Below the pieces are notes generated by a model. That model was not told the DNA's origin. It did not search any database and worked only from the letters and a program-made list of their open reading frames with translations. A stretch of 64,000 nucleotides of DNA from Bacteroidia bacterium. GTDB lineage: Bacteria; Bacteroidota; Bacteroidia; CAILMK01; JBBDIG01. Within the stretch, counting starts at the first letter, position 1, and each line of letters starts with the position of its first letter. Of the stretch, positions 18,895 to 27,711 are shown in pieces. A program made the translations under genes and the position numbers. Where the stretch lies: the NCBI GenBank assembly GCA_040880525.1, contig JBBDIG010000014.1:101369-165368 (forward strand), in the 5' to 3' direction.

Positions 18895-21800
18895 ATGTCA
18901 GAAAAGGAAAATATTGAAGATCCGTATTGGTATAAGGATGCCATTATTTATGAACTGCATATCAAAGCATTTTATGACAAAAATGGTGATGGCATTGGCG
19001 ATTTTGCCGGCCTGTTGGAAAAACTCGATTATCTTGAAGACCTGGGCGTGACGGCCATTTGGCTGCTCCCGTTCTATCCCAGCCCGCTGAAAGATGATGG
19101 CTATGATATAGCCGATTATTACAGCATTAACCCTGCTTACGGGGACATTAAAATATTCAAAAAATTAATAAAGGAAGCCCACAAACGCGGGCTGAAGGTG
19201 ATAACCGAACTGGTAATTAATCACACATCTGATCAGCATCCCTGGTTTCAACTTGCACGAAAAGCTCCTCCCGGCAGCAAGGAACGTAACTATTATGTGT
19301 GGAGCGATGATCCTGAGAAGTATAAGGATACGCGCATCATCTTCACTGATACCGAGCCCAGCAACTGGACCTGGGACCCGGAAGCAAAAGCGTATTTCTG
19401 GCACCGCTTCTTCAGCCATCAGCCTGACCTGAATTACGATAGTCCACAGGTACAGGACGAGGTTTTCAAAATGCTGGATTATTGGCTGAATATGGGCGTG
19501 GACGGCTTCCGCCTGGATGCTGTTCCCTACCTTTTCGAGCGGGAAGGCACCAACTGTGAGAATCTGCCAGAAACCCACCTGTTCCTCAAAAAGCTTCGGG
19601 CCCATGTAGATAAACATCACAAAAACAAGCTTTTGCTGGCCGAGGCCAACATGTGGCCGGAGGATGCGGCAGCCTATTTTGGAAATGGGGATGAATGCCA
19701 CATGAACTACCATTTTCCCATTATGCCACGCATGTTTATGGCTGTGAAGATGGAAGACCGTTACCCGGTTACTGACATTATTGATCAAACTCCGGAAATC
19801 CCGGAATCCTGCCAATGGGCCATTTTTCTGCGAAACCATGATGAACTCACGCTCGAAATGGTGACGGACGAAGAGCGGGACTATATGTACAAGGTATATA
19901 CAAAGGATATCCAGGCTAAGATAAACGTGGGGATACGGCACCGCTTGGCGCCCTTGCTGGAGAACGACCGCAGGAAAATAGAACTGATGAATGTGCTGCT
20001 CTTTTCGCTTCCGGGAACACCAGTCATCTACTATGGAGACGAGATCGGAATGGGGGATAATTTTTACCTGGGCGACCGCGATGGCGTCCGTACTCCGATG
20101 CAATGGAGTGCCGACAGAAATGCCGGTTTTTCCAGCGCCAACCCGCATAAGCTTTATCTGCCGGTGATCATTGATCCGCAGTATAAATATGAGGCGGTAA
20201 ATGTGGAATCCGAGCAGATGAATGCTTCCTCGCTGCTTTGGTGGATGAAGCGTGTCATCAGAATGCGGAAGCAGTTTGCAGCATTCGGCCGGGGAGATAT
20301 TCAATTCCTGTCACCGGCCAACTCCAAGGTCATTGCCTTCACCCGAAGTTATGAAGATGAAACTATCCTGGTGGTTGCTAATCTTTCACGCTTTCCGCAG
20401 GAAGCAGGGCTGGAACTCGAAGATTTTGAGGACTACAGCCCCGTGGAAGTTTTCAGCCGGAATAAATTCAGCCGTATTTCTGATCAGCTCTACCGCTTTA
20501 CGCTGGCACCTTATGGCTACTATTGGTTTCAGCTTGAACAGGAACGGGAGGGACTGCTGGACAAGAGTACGCTGCCCGCAATGGAAGCCGACAACTGGAA
20601 GGCACTTTTTTCAGGAAAACAACGGCAAAAACTGGAAACCCGTGTACTTCCGCTTTATATGCAGGATTGCCGCTGGTTTGGCGGCAAATCGCGGGCGGTT
20701 CAAAGTCTTTCCATCAGCAGCCGGATTGATCTGAAGATCGCTGATTTGCAGGCCTCGTGGGTGATCATTAATATTGGCTACAATGAAGGACTGGCAGAAA
20801 CCTATCAGATTCCCCTGGCTTTTATGCCCTATAAAAAGGAGGAAGATTTTCGTGAGATCCCTAAAAACGGAGTCATTACGCAACTGACGCTGGGTGGGAG
20901 TGAAGGCGTATTATTCGATGCAGTGTATAGCGAGCATTTCCGAAACCACCTCTTTGAAAATATCCGGTTAAATCGCAGTGTAAAAGCCAATGAGGGGAAC
21001 CTGGTTTTTTCTTCGGGAAATGAATCCGGGAAGCTGAAAATGAAGGAGTTGCATTCCAAAGTGCTGAATGCAGAGCAGAGCAATACCTCGCTTATTTACG
21101 GTGATGCCTACTTCCTGAAGCTTTACAGGAAACTCGACAACACCCTGAACCCGGATCTTGAAATTACACAATTCCTTTCTGACAAAGCAGGATTTGAACA
21201 TGTACCCCATTTTGTGGGGGCAGTAAAATATACCAATAAGCCGGCTTCAGAGATGGTGCTTGGAATGATGCAGGAACTGGTACCCAACCAGGGAGATGCC
21301 TGGGAATACACTAAAGACGTGCTCGGACGCTATTTTGAGAGGGTGCTGACTTCCCCGAAAGATCCGCCCTCCAGGCTGGTGAAGAAGGATATTCTGACTC
21401 CTTTAGCTTTTAATGAATTATCTGAGGATATACGGCAATTAATGGGGCCGGTTTATCATGAACGCATCCGGTTGCTGGGCCAGCGCACAGCAGAAATGCA
21501 CATTGCCCTAGCATCGCACCGCAATGCACCGGGGTTTGAACCGGAGCCTTTTTCGCTTCACTACCAGCGATCGCTCTTTTCCTCTCTGCAATCCCTGACG
21601 CGGAGCAGCTTTCAGGTGCTTCAAAAAAGCCTCAGCAAACTCCCTGAAGAAATGCAGGAAGAAGCACGGGAAATCTTTAAAATGAAAAGCAGGGTACTCG
21701 ATTATTTCAGGCAGATTTTTGATCATAAAATTAATAATATGAAAATCAGGACCCACGGAGATTATCACCTCGGGCAGGTGCTTTGGACGGGCAAGGATTT

Positions 21801-22200
21801 TATGATCATAGACTTTGAAGGAGAACCGGCCCGGCCCTACAGCGAAAGGCGCCTGAAGAGAGCCGCCATGCGCGATGTGTCCGGCATGATCCGCTCTTTC
21901 CATTATGCCGCATACAGCACCCTGCTTCAGGATGACTACAGAAAATTCAGGCCGGACGGAACCCTGGATAAATGGGCTGAAGTATGGTATAACTGCATTA
22001 CGCGGTTCTACCTGAGCAGCTACCGGGAGCGCGTAGGTGAAAGCGATTTTATACCTGATAATGAGGAGGATTTCAGGACGTTGCTCGAAATATTTCTCCT
22101 CGAAAAAGCCGTCTACGAATTGAGCTACGAACTCAATAATCGTCCGGGATGGACAATGATCCCATTACGGGGGATCAGATCAATAATTGAAGGAAAATAA
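18895..22200 (+). CDS. treS-mak: Trehalose synthase-maltokinase fusion
   Basis: Bifunctional enzyme (1101 aa) that interconverts trehalose and maltose (TreS, GH13_16) and phosphorylates maltose with ATP to maltose-1-phosphate (Mak/Pep2). The frame is open further upstream into glgE, but the conserved protein begins at the ATG at 18895 (MSEKENIEDPYWYKDAIIYE). TreS part: FRLDAVPYLF (Asp about 205), LLAEANMWPED (Glu about 249), RNHDELTLEM. The kinase part starts near residue 560 with the cap region (CRWFGGKSR) and has the phosphotransferase loop THGDYHLGQ (about 952) and IDFEGEP. The fusion channels maltose to the kinase and supplies GlgE. glgB follows after three bases. Confidence 0.96.
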   Translation: MSEKENIEDPYWYKDAIIYELHIKAFYDKNGDGIGDFAGLLEKLDYLEDLGVTAIWLLPFYPSPLKDDGYDIADYYSINPAYGDIKIFKKLIKEAHKRGLKVITELVINHTSDQHPWFQLARKAPPGSKERNYYVWSDDPEKYKDTRIIFTDTEPSNWTWDPEAKAYFWHRFFSHQPDLNYDSPQVQDEVFKMLDYWLNMGVDGFRLDAVPYLFEREGTNCENLPETHLFLKKLRAHVDKHHKNKLLLAEANMWPEDAAAYFGNGDECHMNYHFPIMPRMFMAVKMEDRYPVTDIIDQTPEIPESCQWAIFLRNHDELTLEMVTDEERDYMYKVYTKDIQAKINVGIRHRLAPLLENDRRKIELMNVLLFSLPGTPVIYYGDEIGMGDNFYLGDRDGVRTPMQWSADRNAGFSSANPHKLYLPVIIDPQYKYEAVNVESEQMNASSLLWWMKRVIRMRKQFAAFGRGDIQFLSPANSKVIAFTRSYEDETILVVANLSRFPQEAGLELEDFEDYSPVEVFSRNKFSRISDQLYRFTLAPYGYYWFQLEQEREGLLDKSTLPAMEADNWKALFSGKQRQKLETRVLPLYMQDCRWFGGKSRAVQSLSISSRIDLKIADLQASWVIINIGYNEGLAETYQIPLAFMPYKKEEDFREIPKNGVITQLTLGGSEGVLFDAVYSEHFRNHLFENIRLNRSVKANEGNLVFSSGNESGKLKMKELHSKVLNAEQSNTSLIYGDAYFLKLYRKLDNTLNPDLEITQFLSDKAGFEHVPHFVGAVKYTNKPASEMVLGMMQELVPNQGDAWEYTKDVLGRYFERVLTSPKDPPSRLVKKDILTPLAFNELSEDIRQLMGPVYHERIRLLGQRTAEMHIALASHRNAPGFEPEPFSLHYQRSLFSSLQSLTRSSFQVLQKSLSKLPEEMQEEAREIFKMKSRVLDYFRQIFDHKINNMKIRTHGDYHLGQVLWTGKDFMIIDFEGEPARPYSERRLKRAAMRDVSGMIRSFHYAAYSTLLQDDYRKFRPDGTLDKWAEVWYNCITRFYLSSYRERVGESDFIPDNEEDFRTLLEIFLLEKAVYELSYELNNRPGWTMIPLRGIRSIIEGK

Positions 22201-22203
22201 ATT

Positions 22204-24291
22204 ATGGCTAAGAAAAATAGCGAGGGTAAAGCCCGGAAAAAGGAATCGAAAAAGCCGGAAGCAAAGAAGACGGAAGGAAGGGAAAAATCCCGGAAGTCTG
22301 CGAAGCCGGCAAAGGAGAAAAAGGGGAGCCGTTCAGCCCCTTCAAAAGCAGGAAAGCCTGCAGGAATCTCTCATACGGTTCCTGCGGCAGAAGCCACCCG
22401 CTTCAGTGAATTTGATATTTACCTCTTTAAAGAAGGCAGACATCATCGCCTGTATGAAAAGCTTGGGGCGCACCTGATGGAGCATAATGGAGTATCAGGA
22501 ACTTACTTTGCCGTTTGGGCTCCAAATGCTGAGCAGATCTGCATTATGGGGGATTTCAATGATTGGAGCCGCGCTGCCAATCCCATGAAAGTCCGGGATG
22601 ATGACAGCGGCATTTGGGAGACATTTATACCCGGAGCGGGCAATGGAACCTTGTATAAATATTTCATCAGTTCTCACCACCGGGGTTATAAAGTGGAGAA
22701 GGGCGATCCCTTTGCATTCCGCTGGGAAGTACCTCCTGCCACTGCTTCAATGGTTTGGGACATTGGCAACGAATGGAAAGATGGCGCATGGATGCAGCAA
22801 CGCCAGCAGAAGGCCGGCAGTGCCCGGCCGGTTTCGGTTTATGAAATCCATTTCGGATCCTGGGCACGAGTGCCTGAAGAAAAGAATCGCGCGCTTACCT
22901 ACCGTGAAATGGCGCAGAGACTTCCATCCTATATTCAAAAGCTTGGATTTACGCACGTTGAGTTTATGCCCGTTATGGAGCACCCGTTCTATGGCTCATG
23001 GGGCTACCAGATCACCGGGTATTTTGCGCCTTCAAGCCGGTACGGAACTCCGCAGGATTTTATGCACCTGGTGGAGGAACTTCATAAGGCGGGTATTGGT
23101 GTTATCCTGGATTGGGTTCCTTCCCATTTTCCAATGGATGAACACGGGCTGCACTATTTTGACGGCACCCACCTCTACGAGCATGAAGATCCGCGCAAAG
23201 GCTACCACCCCGACTGGAAGAGCTATATCTTCAACTATGGCCGGAAGGAAGTCCGCGCATTTTTGATCAGCAATGCCATTTATTGGCTGGATAAATTTCA
23301 CATTGACGGATTGCGAGTGGATGCAGTGGCGTCCCTGCTTTATCTCGATTATTCCCGCAAAGAAGGCGAATGGGAACCGAACGAATACGGAGGCCGCGAA
23401 AACCTGGAGGCTATCAGTTTTCTGAAAGAATTCAATGAAGCCGTGTATAAGGAGTTTCCAGATGTACACACCATTGCAGAAGAAAGTACCTCCTTTCCCA
23501 AAGTATCACGCCCTACGGATGAGGATGGACTTGGCTTTGGAATGAAGTGGATGATGGGCTGGATGCATGATACGCTGGAATACTTCAGCAAGGATCCTGT
23601 TCACCGCAGGCATCACCAGAATGAGATCACCTTCAGCATTTATTACGCATTCACAGAAAATTTTATGCTTCCGCTTTCCCATGATGAAGTGGTGTATGGA
23701 AAGGGATCATTGATTGATAAAATGCCGGGTGATGAATGGCAGAAGTTCGCCAACTTGCGTACGCTATATGGATACATGTACGGACATCCGGGCGCGAAGC
23801 TGCTGTTTATGGGTGGCGAATTTGGTCAATTCCAGGAATGGAGCCATGAACGGAGCCTGGACTGGCATCTTGCAGGTGAGCCAAAACACAAAGGATTACT
23901 GGAGATGCTCAGTCAACTCAATGCGATATTTAGCCGCGAACCTGCACTTTATGAACTTCTCTTTGAAGAAAAAGGATTTGAGTGGATTGATATACATGAC
24001 TCCGGCAACAGCGTGATATCTTTCCTGCGCAAAGGCAGGGATAGTCGGGAGACGATTTTGGTAGCCTGTAACTTCACTCCGGTGGCGCGCGAAAACTACC
24101 GTATCGGAGTGCCGCAGCAGGGAAGTTGGAAGGAAATTTTCAACAGCGACAGCGAAATGTTTGGTGGCAGCGGCTCCCGAAACCAGGAACGAATCCGGAC
24201 GGAAGAACTTCCTGCCCATGGCCGAATGCAATCAATTGCTGCCACACTTCCGTCCCTGGGGGTAATTTATCTTAAATATGAAACTGAATAG
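22204..24291 (+). CDS. glgB: 1,4-alpha-glucan branching enzyme with a basic N-terminal tail
   Basis: Introduces alpha-1,6 branches into the linear glucan made by GlgE. The 695-aa protein opens with about 60 Lys/Ala/Ser/Glu/Arg-rich residues (MAKKNSEGKARKKESKK...), unlike a normal GlgB. The CBM48 domain (YFAVWAPNAEQICIMGDFND) and GH13_9 barrel follow: GLRVDAVASLLYLDYSR (nucleophile Asp about 374), IAEESTSFPKVSRP (Glu about 425) and LPLSHDEVVYGKGSL. The extra N1 beta domain of the long GlgB type is absent. It is the last gene of the rightward operon and converges with the EEP hydrolase gene. Confidence 0.96.
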   Translation: MAKKNSEGKARKKESKKPEAKKTEGREKSRKSAKPAKEKKGSRSAPSKAGKPAGISHTVPAAEATRFSEFDIYLFKEGRHHRLYEKLGAHLMEHNGVSGTYFAVWAPNAEQICIMGDFNDWSRAANPMKVRDDDSGIWETFIPGAGNGTLYKYFISSHHRGYKVEKGDPFAFRWEVPPATASMVWDIGNEWKDGAWMQQRQQKAGSARPVSVYEIHFGSWARVPEEKNRALTYREMAQRLPSYIQKLGFTHVEFMPVMEHPFYGSWGYQITGYFAPSSRYGTPQDFMHLVEELHKAGIGVILDWVPSHFPMDEHGLHYFDGTHLYEHEDPRKGYHPDWKSYIFNYGRKEVRAFLISNAIYWLDKFHIDGLRVDAVASLLYLDYSRKEGEWEPNEYGGRENLEAISFLKEFNEAVYKEFPDVHTIAEESTSFPKVSRPTDEDGLGFGMKWMMGWMHDTLEYFSKDPVHRRHHQNEITFSIYYAFTENFMLPLSHDEVVYGKGSLIDKMPGDEWQKFANLRTLYGYMYGHPGAKLLFMGGEFGQFQEWSHERSLDWHLAGEPKHKGLLEMLSQLNAIFSREPALYELLFEEKGFEWIDIHDSGNSVISFLRKGRDSRETILVACNFTPVARENYRIGVPQQGSWKEIFNSDSEMFGGSGSRNQERIRTEELPAHGRMQSIAATLPSLGVIYLKYETE

Positions 24292-24325
24292 GAATTGGGG
24301 TTTATGCGAATGTTCATGCCGGGGA

Positions 24326-25375
24326 TCAGGCAACCCCCGCCTTCACTAATTTTTCTTCGCCCTCTTCGCGATCGTCTTCATCAGCCTTCGGTTTTTCCTG
24401 CTCATGTTTTTCATCAGGAATAAACACCAGTTCAATGAGCACCGGGAAATGATCGCTGCCAATATGCCGGCAGACTTCAAGCTTTTTTAACTGAAAATGA
24501 TCGGAATGAAAAACATGGTCGAGGGGCCAGCGGAAAAAAGGAATATTGGCATTGAAGGTATTGAAAAAACCGCGGCCCCGCCTGGGATCGAGCAAGCCGC
24601 TGATGCGCTGAAACATCCGTGTGGTATGGCTCCAGGCCACATCATTGAGATCGCCTGCCACCATCACCGGAGAATTCAGTTTCCGCGATTCCTTTCCGAT
24701 TACCACCAATTCTGCATCGCGGTCTTCAGTGTCTTTCCCCATTGCAGGTGGTTTTGGATGGATGCAGTATAGCACAAACCGGTTTCCTGATGGCAACGCT
24801 ACTTCCGTCTTGATGGAGGGCACTTCTTCATCTACCAAAAACCGGAACTCTGCATTTATCAATTCTAAATTTGAAAAAAGAAGAACACCGTAAGTATTGT
24901 TAAGCGGTTTACACTTTGAATAAGCATATTCATTCTCCAAAATTTTTAAACGGCTATACCAATAATCATCGGTTTCCACTGCCAGCAAAATATCCGGTTT
25001 CTTTTCCCTGACCAAATCAAGAAGTTTCTGCGTATCCCTGTTTTTCTGGCGTACATTGCTGATGAGCAGTCTTACCGTATTTCCCTTGTCTTCCTTCTCC
25101 TCATGTACTGACTGGATCTTCCACAATGGGGTATAGGGCAGCATTTCCCAGCCCTGATAAAGGATGGAAGCAAGCAACAGACTCATGATCACCTGGCTTG
25201 TGATGGTATCAGTATCGAAAAAAATAAAGAAAGCTGTGATTGTGAGAACTGAAAAGAACACGATCTGAATCCTGGGAAAATCGAAGATCCTGATCCACCA
25301 TTCTTCATTTCTGAGGAGCGGAATAAAACTGGCAATGACGAGGAGCGAAGCCAGCACAAGCAGCAAAGTTTTCAT
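24326..25375 (-). CDS. Membrane-anchored endonuclease/exonuclease/phosphatase-family protein
   Basis: A 349-aa protein with three N-terminal hydrophobic segments (residues about 1-22, 35-55 and 60-80), then an EEP-fold domain outside or at the membrane. Motifs: LLISNVRQKN, DILLAVETDD (metal-binding Glu), VMVAGDLNDVAWS (catalytic Asp/Asn), PLDHVFHSD and GSDHFPVL (terminal Asp-His pair). The family contains nucleases, sphingomyelinases and phosphatases; the substrate cannot be told. The C-terminus is rich in Lys, Glu and Asp. It lies nine bases after the BtuF-like gene and is probably co-transcribed with it. Confidence 0.88.
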   Translation of the reverse strand: MKTLLLVLASLLVIASFIPLLRNEEWWIRIFDFPRIQIVFFSVLTITAFFIFFDTDTITSQVIMSLLLASILYQGWEMLPYTPLWKIQSVHEEKEDKGNTVRLLISNVRQKNRDTQKLLDLVREKKPDILLAVETDDYWYSRLKILENEYAYSKCKPLNNTYGVLLFSNLELINAEFRFLVDEEVPSIKTEVALPSGNRFVLYCIHPKPPAMGKDTEDRDAELVVIGKESRKLNSPVMVAGDLNDVAWSHTTRMFQRISGLLDPRRGRGFFNTFNANIPFFRWPLDHVFHSDHFQLKKLEVCRHIGSDHFPVLIELVFIPDEKHEQEKPKADEDDREEGEEKLVKAGVA

Positions 25376-25384
25376 CCGTGCAAT

Positions 25385-26116
25385 TTATGCAGCTAACCGC
25401 AATTTCTTCAATACTTCAATGCTTTGGAGCAACCTGCTTCCGTACCAGCTAAAGACTTGTCCATCGGTCAGTTCTACACGGGCAGATGGAATCGCTTGCA
25501 GCACTTCTTCCACATGCTTTTGCTTGAAGGGAAAAGGCTCCGAAGAAAGCAGGATGACCTCCGGCTCTGATGCTGCCAACTCCTCCAGGGAGGTTTCAGG
25601 ATAGCGGATTTTTCTACTGTAAATGTTCTTGTAGCCTGCCCGCTCCATCACGTCATGGATGAACGTATCTCGGCCCACCGTCATCCAGGGCTGGCGCCAG
25701 ATGAGGTAAGCTGTGCGTTCAGTTGAAGCTGGTCTGAGTTCCGCAAATCCTGCCGCGATTTTGGCAGCCATTTCTTCAGCCTCTTCCTGCTTGTCGCAAA
25801 GTCTCCCTACTTCCCGGATCATCTCCAATGCTGACGGCAGGTCATTCACATCGCTGGTCCAGACAGGCACATGACGCGCGAGTTCTTCAATCTGCTCCTT
25901 TTCGTTCTCTTCCTTGTTGGCAATGACGAGGTCAGGTTTCAGCGACAGAATTTTATCCACCTTCAGATTTTTGGTTCCCCCGATTTTTGGTACCTGTTTA
26001 ACTTTATCTGCCGGACGTTCACAAAACCAGGTAATTCCTGCAACGTGTTGCTCCAGGCCAAGATCAAAGAGCAGCTCAGTTTGAGAGGGAACTACAGAAA
26101 TAATGCGCTGTACCAT
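25385..26116 (-). CDS. BtuF-like helical-backbone metal/corrinoid-binding protein without a signal peptide
   Basis: A 243-aa two-lobed binding protein of the class that serves cobalamin and iron-siderophore ABC transporters. It starts directly at the mature fold (MVQRIISVVPSQTELLFDLG), then GITWFCERP, KVPKIGGTKNLKVDKILSLKPDLVI (split here: PKIGGTKN and ILSLKPDLVI) and the C-terminal lobe ending at YGSRLLQSIEVL. No signal peptide or lipobox and no permease or ATPase genes nearby, so it may be cytoplasmic or be exported otherwise. It lies 50 bases after the cystathionine beta-synthase gene. Confidence 0.85.
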   Translation of the reverse strand: MVQRIISVVPSQTELLFDLGLEQHVAGITWFCERPADKVKQVPKIGGTKNLKVDKILSLKPDLVIANKEENEKEQIEELARHVPVWTSDVNDLPSALEMIREVGRLCDKQEEAEEMAAKIAAGFAELRPASTERTAYLIWRQPWMTVGRDTFIHDVMERAGYKNIYSRKIRYPETSLEELAASEPEVILLSSEPFPFKQKHVEEVLQAIPSARVELTDGQVFSWYGSRLLQSIEVLKKLRLAA

Positions 26117-26166
26117 TTTTATTCAAATTACCCCGTTTCTCCAGTTCCCCGCAGCTACGCAGGAAA

Positions 26167-27528
26167 TCAGGAGCGGGCGAGCTGATGAATAATATCATAT
26201 TTTGTGACGATATGGAATTTGCCATTATCGCTTACCAGAACGGCTCCATTGCCCTGCCTTATTATTTCACTGATGCGGCTGGAAGGAGTATCAGCCTCCA
26301 CCACCGGCAGCGGTTCCTCCATCACGTTTTCTACCTTGAGGTGCTTAAAGTCAGGGTTGTCAATGATCTTCGCATAAAGGGTGTTCTCGGTTACAGCCCC
26401 TACGATGTCTGAGCCATTCGTGACGGGTATTTGGCTGATGTTGTGTTTTTGCAGCAAAGCGATCGCCTCCTGAAGCGGTTTGTCTCCGGCAATGGTGATC
26501 AATTCTTCGGCACTTTTGGCGGCCACAATATCCCGTGCTTTTCCCATTCCTTCTTCGAGGAAGCCACGCTCGCGCATCCAGTCGTCATTAAAGGCTTTGC
26601 CTACGTAGCGGGTTCCGTGATCCGGCAGTAGCACCACCACCAGATCGCCAGCCTTCAGCCGGTCCTTCATCTGGAGCAAACCCGCAATGGCTGATCCGGC
26701 AGAATTCCCAACCAGGAGGCCCTCTTCCTTCGCCAGCCTCCGCGTCATTACAAAAGCATCTTTATCCGTAACTTTTTCAAAATAGTCAATGATCTTAAAA
26801 TCAACATTTTCGGGAATAATGTCTTCGCCTATTCCTTCGGTAATATATGGATAGATTTCCTTCTCATCGAATTCACCGGTTTCGTGGTATTTCTTAAAAA
26901 CGGAACCATAGGTATCAATGCCCCAGATTTTAATGTCAGGATTTTTCTCCTTCAGATATCTTCCTGTTCCGGATATTGTTCCACCTGTGCCCACACCTGA
27001 AATGAAATGCGTGATCCGGCCTTCGGTCTGTTCCCAGATCTCAGGCCCGGTGGTTTCATAATGAGCTTTGGTATTCGCTGCATGATCGTATTGGTTGGGA
27101 TAAAAAGAGTTCGGGATTTCTTTATTCAGCTTCTTAGCCACAGAATAGTATGATCGGGGATCGGTAGCTTCCACGCTGGTAGGACATACGATGACCTCGG
27201 CCCCCATTGCCCGCAGCAGGTCAATTTTTTCCTTGCTCTGCTTGTCAGAAACTGTGAAAATGCACTTGTATCCTTTCATGATGGCGGCCAGTGCCAGTCC
27301 CATTCCGGTATTGCCGGAAGTTCCTTCGATGATGGTTCCGCCCGGTTTCAGTATCCCTTTCTGTTCCGCATCTTCAATCATCTTAATTCCAATGCGGTCT
27401 TTTACGGAATGCCCCGGATTAAAATATTCGACTTTGGCAAGAACGGTGGCAGGAATGTGCTTTGTGATTTTGTTGAGCTTCACCAATGGCGTGTTACCAA
27501 TGGTTTCGAGGATATTGTTATAGTACAT
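26167..27528 (-). CDS. Cystathionine beta-synthase-type PLP enzyme with CBS-domain pair
   Basis: A fold-type II pyridoxal-phosphate enzyme of 453 aa. The PLP lysine is Lys43 in GHSVKDRIG; the phosphate/substrate loops are EGTSGNTGMGL and SGVGTGGTISGTGRYL. Residues about 325-453 form two CBS domains (QEAIALLQKHNISQIPVTN and PLPVVEADTPSSRISEII), the arrangement of cystathionine beta-synthase rather than plain cysteine synthase CysK. It would condense serine or O-acetylserine with homocysteine or sulfide. A TAGCTTTG -7 box precedes it on the minus strand, making it the first gene of a three-gene leftward operon. Confidence 0.92.
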   Translation of the reverse strand: MYYNNILETIGNTPLVKLNKITKHIPATVLAKVEYFNPGHSVKDRIGIKMIEDAEQKGILKPGGTIIEGTSGNTGMGLALAAIMKGYKCIFTVSDKQSKEKIDLLRAMGAEVIVCPTSVEATDPRSYYSVAKKLNKEIPNSFYPNQYDHAANTKAHYETTGPEIWEQTEGRITHFISGVGTGGTISGTGRYLKEKNPDIKIWGIDTYGSVFKKYHETGEFDEKEIYPYITEGIGEDIIPENVDFKIIDYFEKVTDKDAFVMTRRLAKEEGLLVGNSAGSAIAGLLQMKDRLKAGDLVVVLLPDHGTRYVGKAFNDDWMRERGFLEEGMGKARDIVAAKSAEELITIAGDKPLQEAIALLQKHNISQIPVTNGSDIVGAVTENTLYAKIIDNPDFKHLKVENVMEEPLPVVEADTPSSRISEIIRQGNGAVLVSDNGKFHIVTKYDIIHQLARS

Positions 27529-27550
27529 TTTCAGAAAAATTTGAGGAATG

Positions 27551-27558
27551 CAAAGCTA
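27551..27558 (-). promoter_or_regulatory. Putative -7 promoter element for the cystathionine beta-synthase gene
   Basis: TAGCTTTG on the minus strand fits the Bacteroidota -7 consensus TAnnTTTG and ends 23 bases before the start codon. I see no convincing TTG box at the usual -33 spacing. Confidence 0.5.
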
Positions 27559-27584
27559 TAAAAATGGCCGCCAGCCGCTTTGGT

Positions 27585-27674
27585 GATGCAGTCTTGCATC
27601 AGGCTTCTGCGAAGTAAAATAAAAGCCTGACAGGGCAGGACCAATGGAAGACAGCACTGTTGCTGCTCCATTGG
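27585..27674. repeat. Three tandem inverted repeats downstream of the DUF3347 gene
   Basis: Three hairpins follow each other: GATGCA/TGCATC (27585-27600), TCAGGCTT/AAGCCTGA (27599-27630) and CCAATGGA...TCCATTGG (27641-27674) with an inner CAGCA/TGCTG. They lie downstream of the DUF3347 lipoprotein gene and upstream of the next promoter. There is no T-run for a classical intrinsic terminator, so they may be an atypical terminator, an mRNA-protecting structure or REP-like sequence. Confidence 0.5.
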
Positions 27675-27711
27675 TGCTACTCTGACAGTTTAGAATGAAA
27701 AGAATGTATGC

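Noticed and set aside
19165..20304. 379-codon open frame on the minus strand inside treS-mak
   Set aside because: Antisense shadow of a well-conserved gene; the protein has no domain-like pattern and the plus-strand frame explains the sequence.
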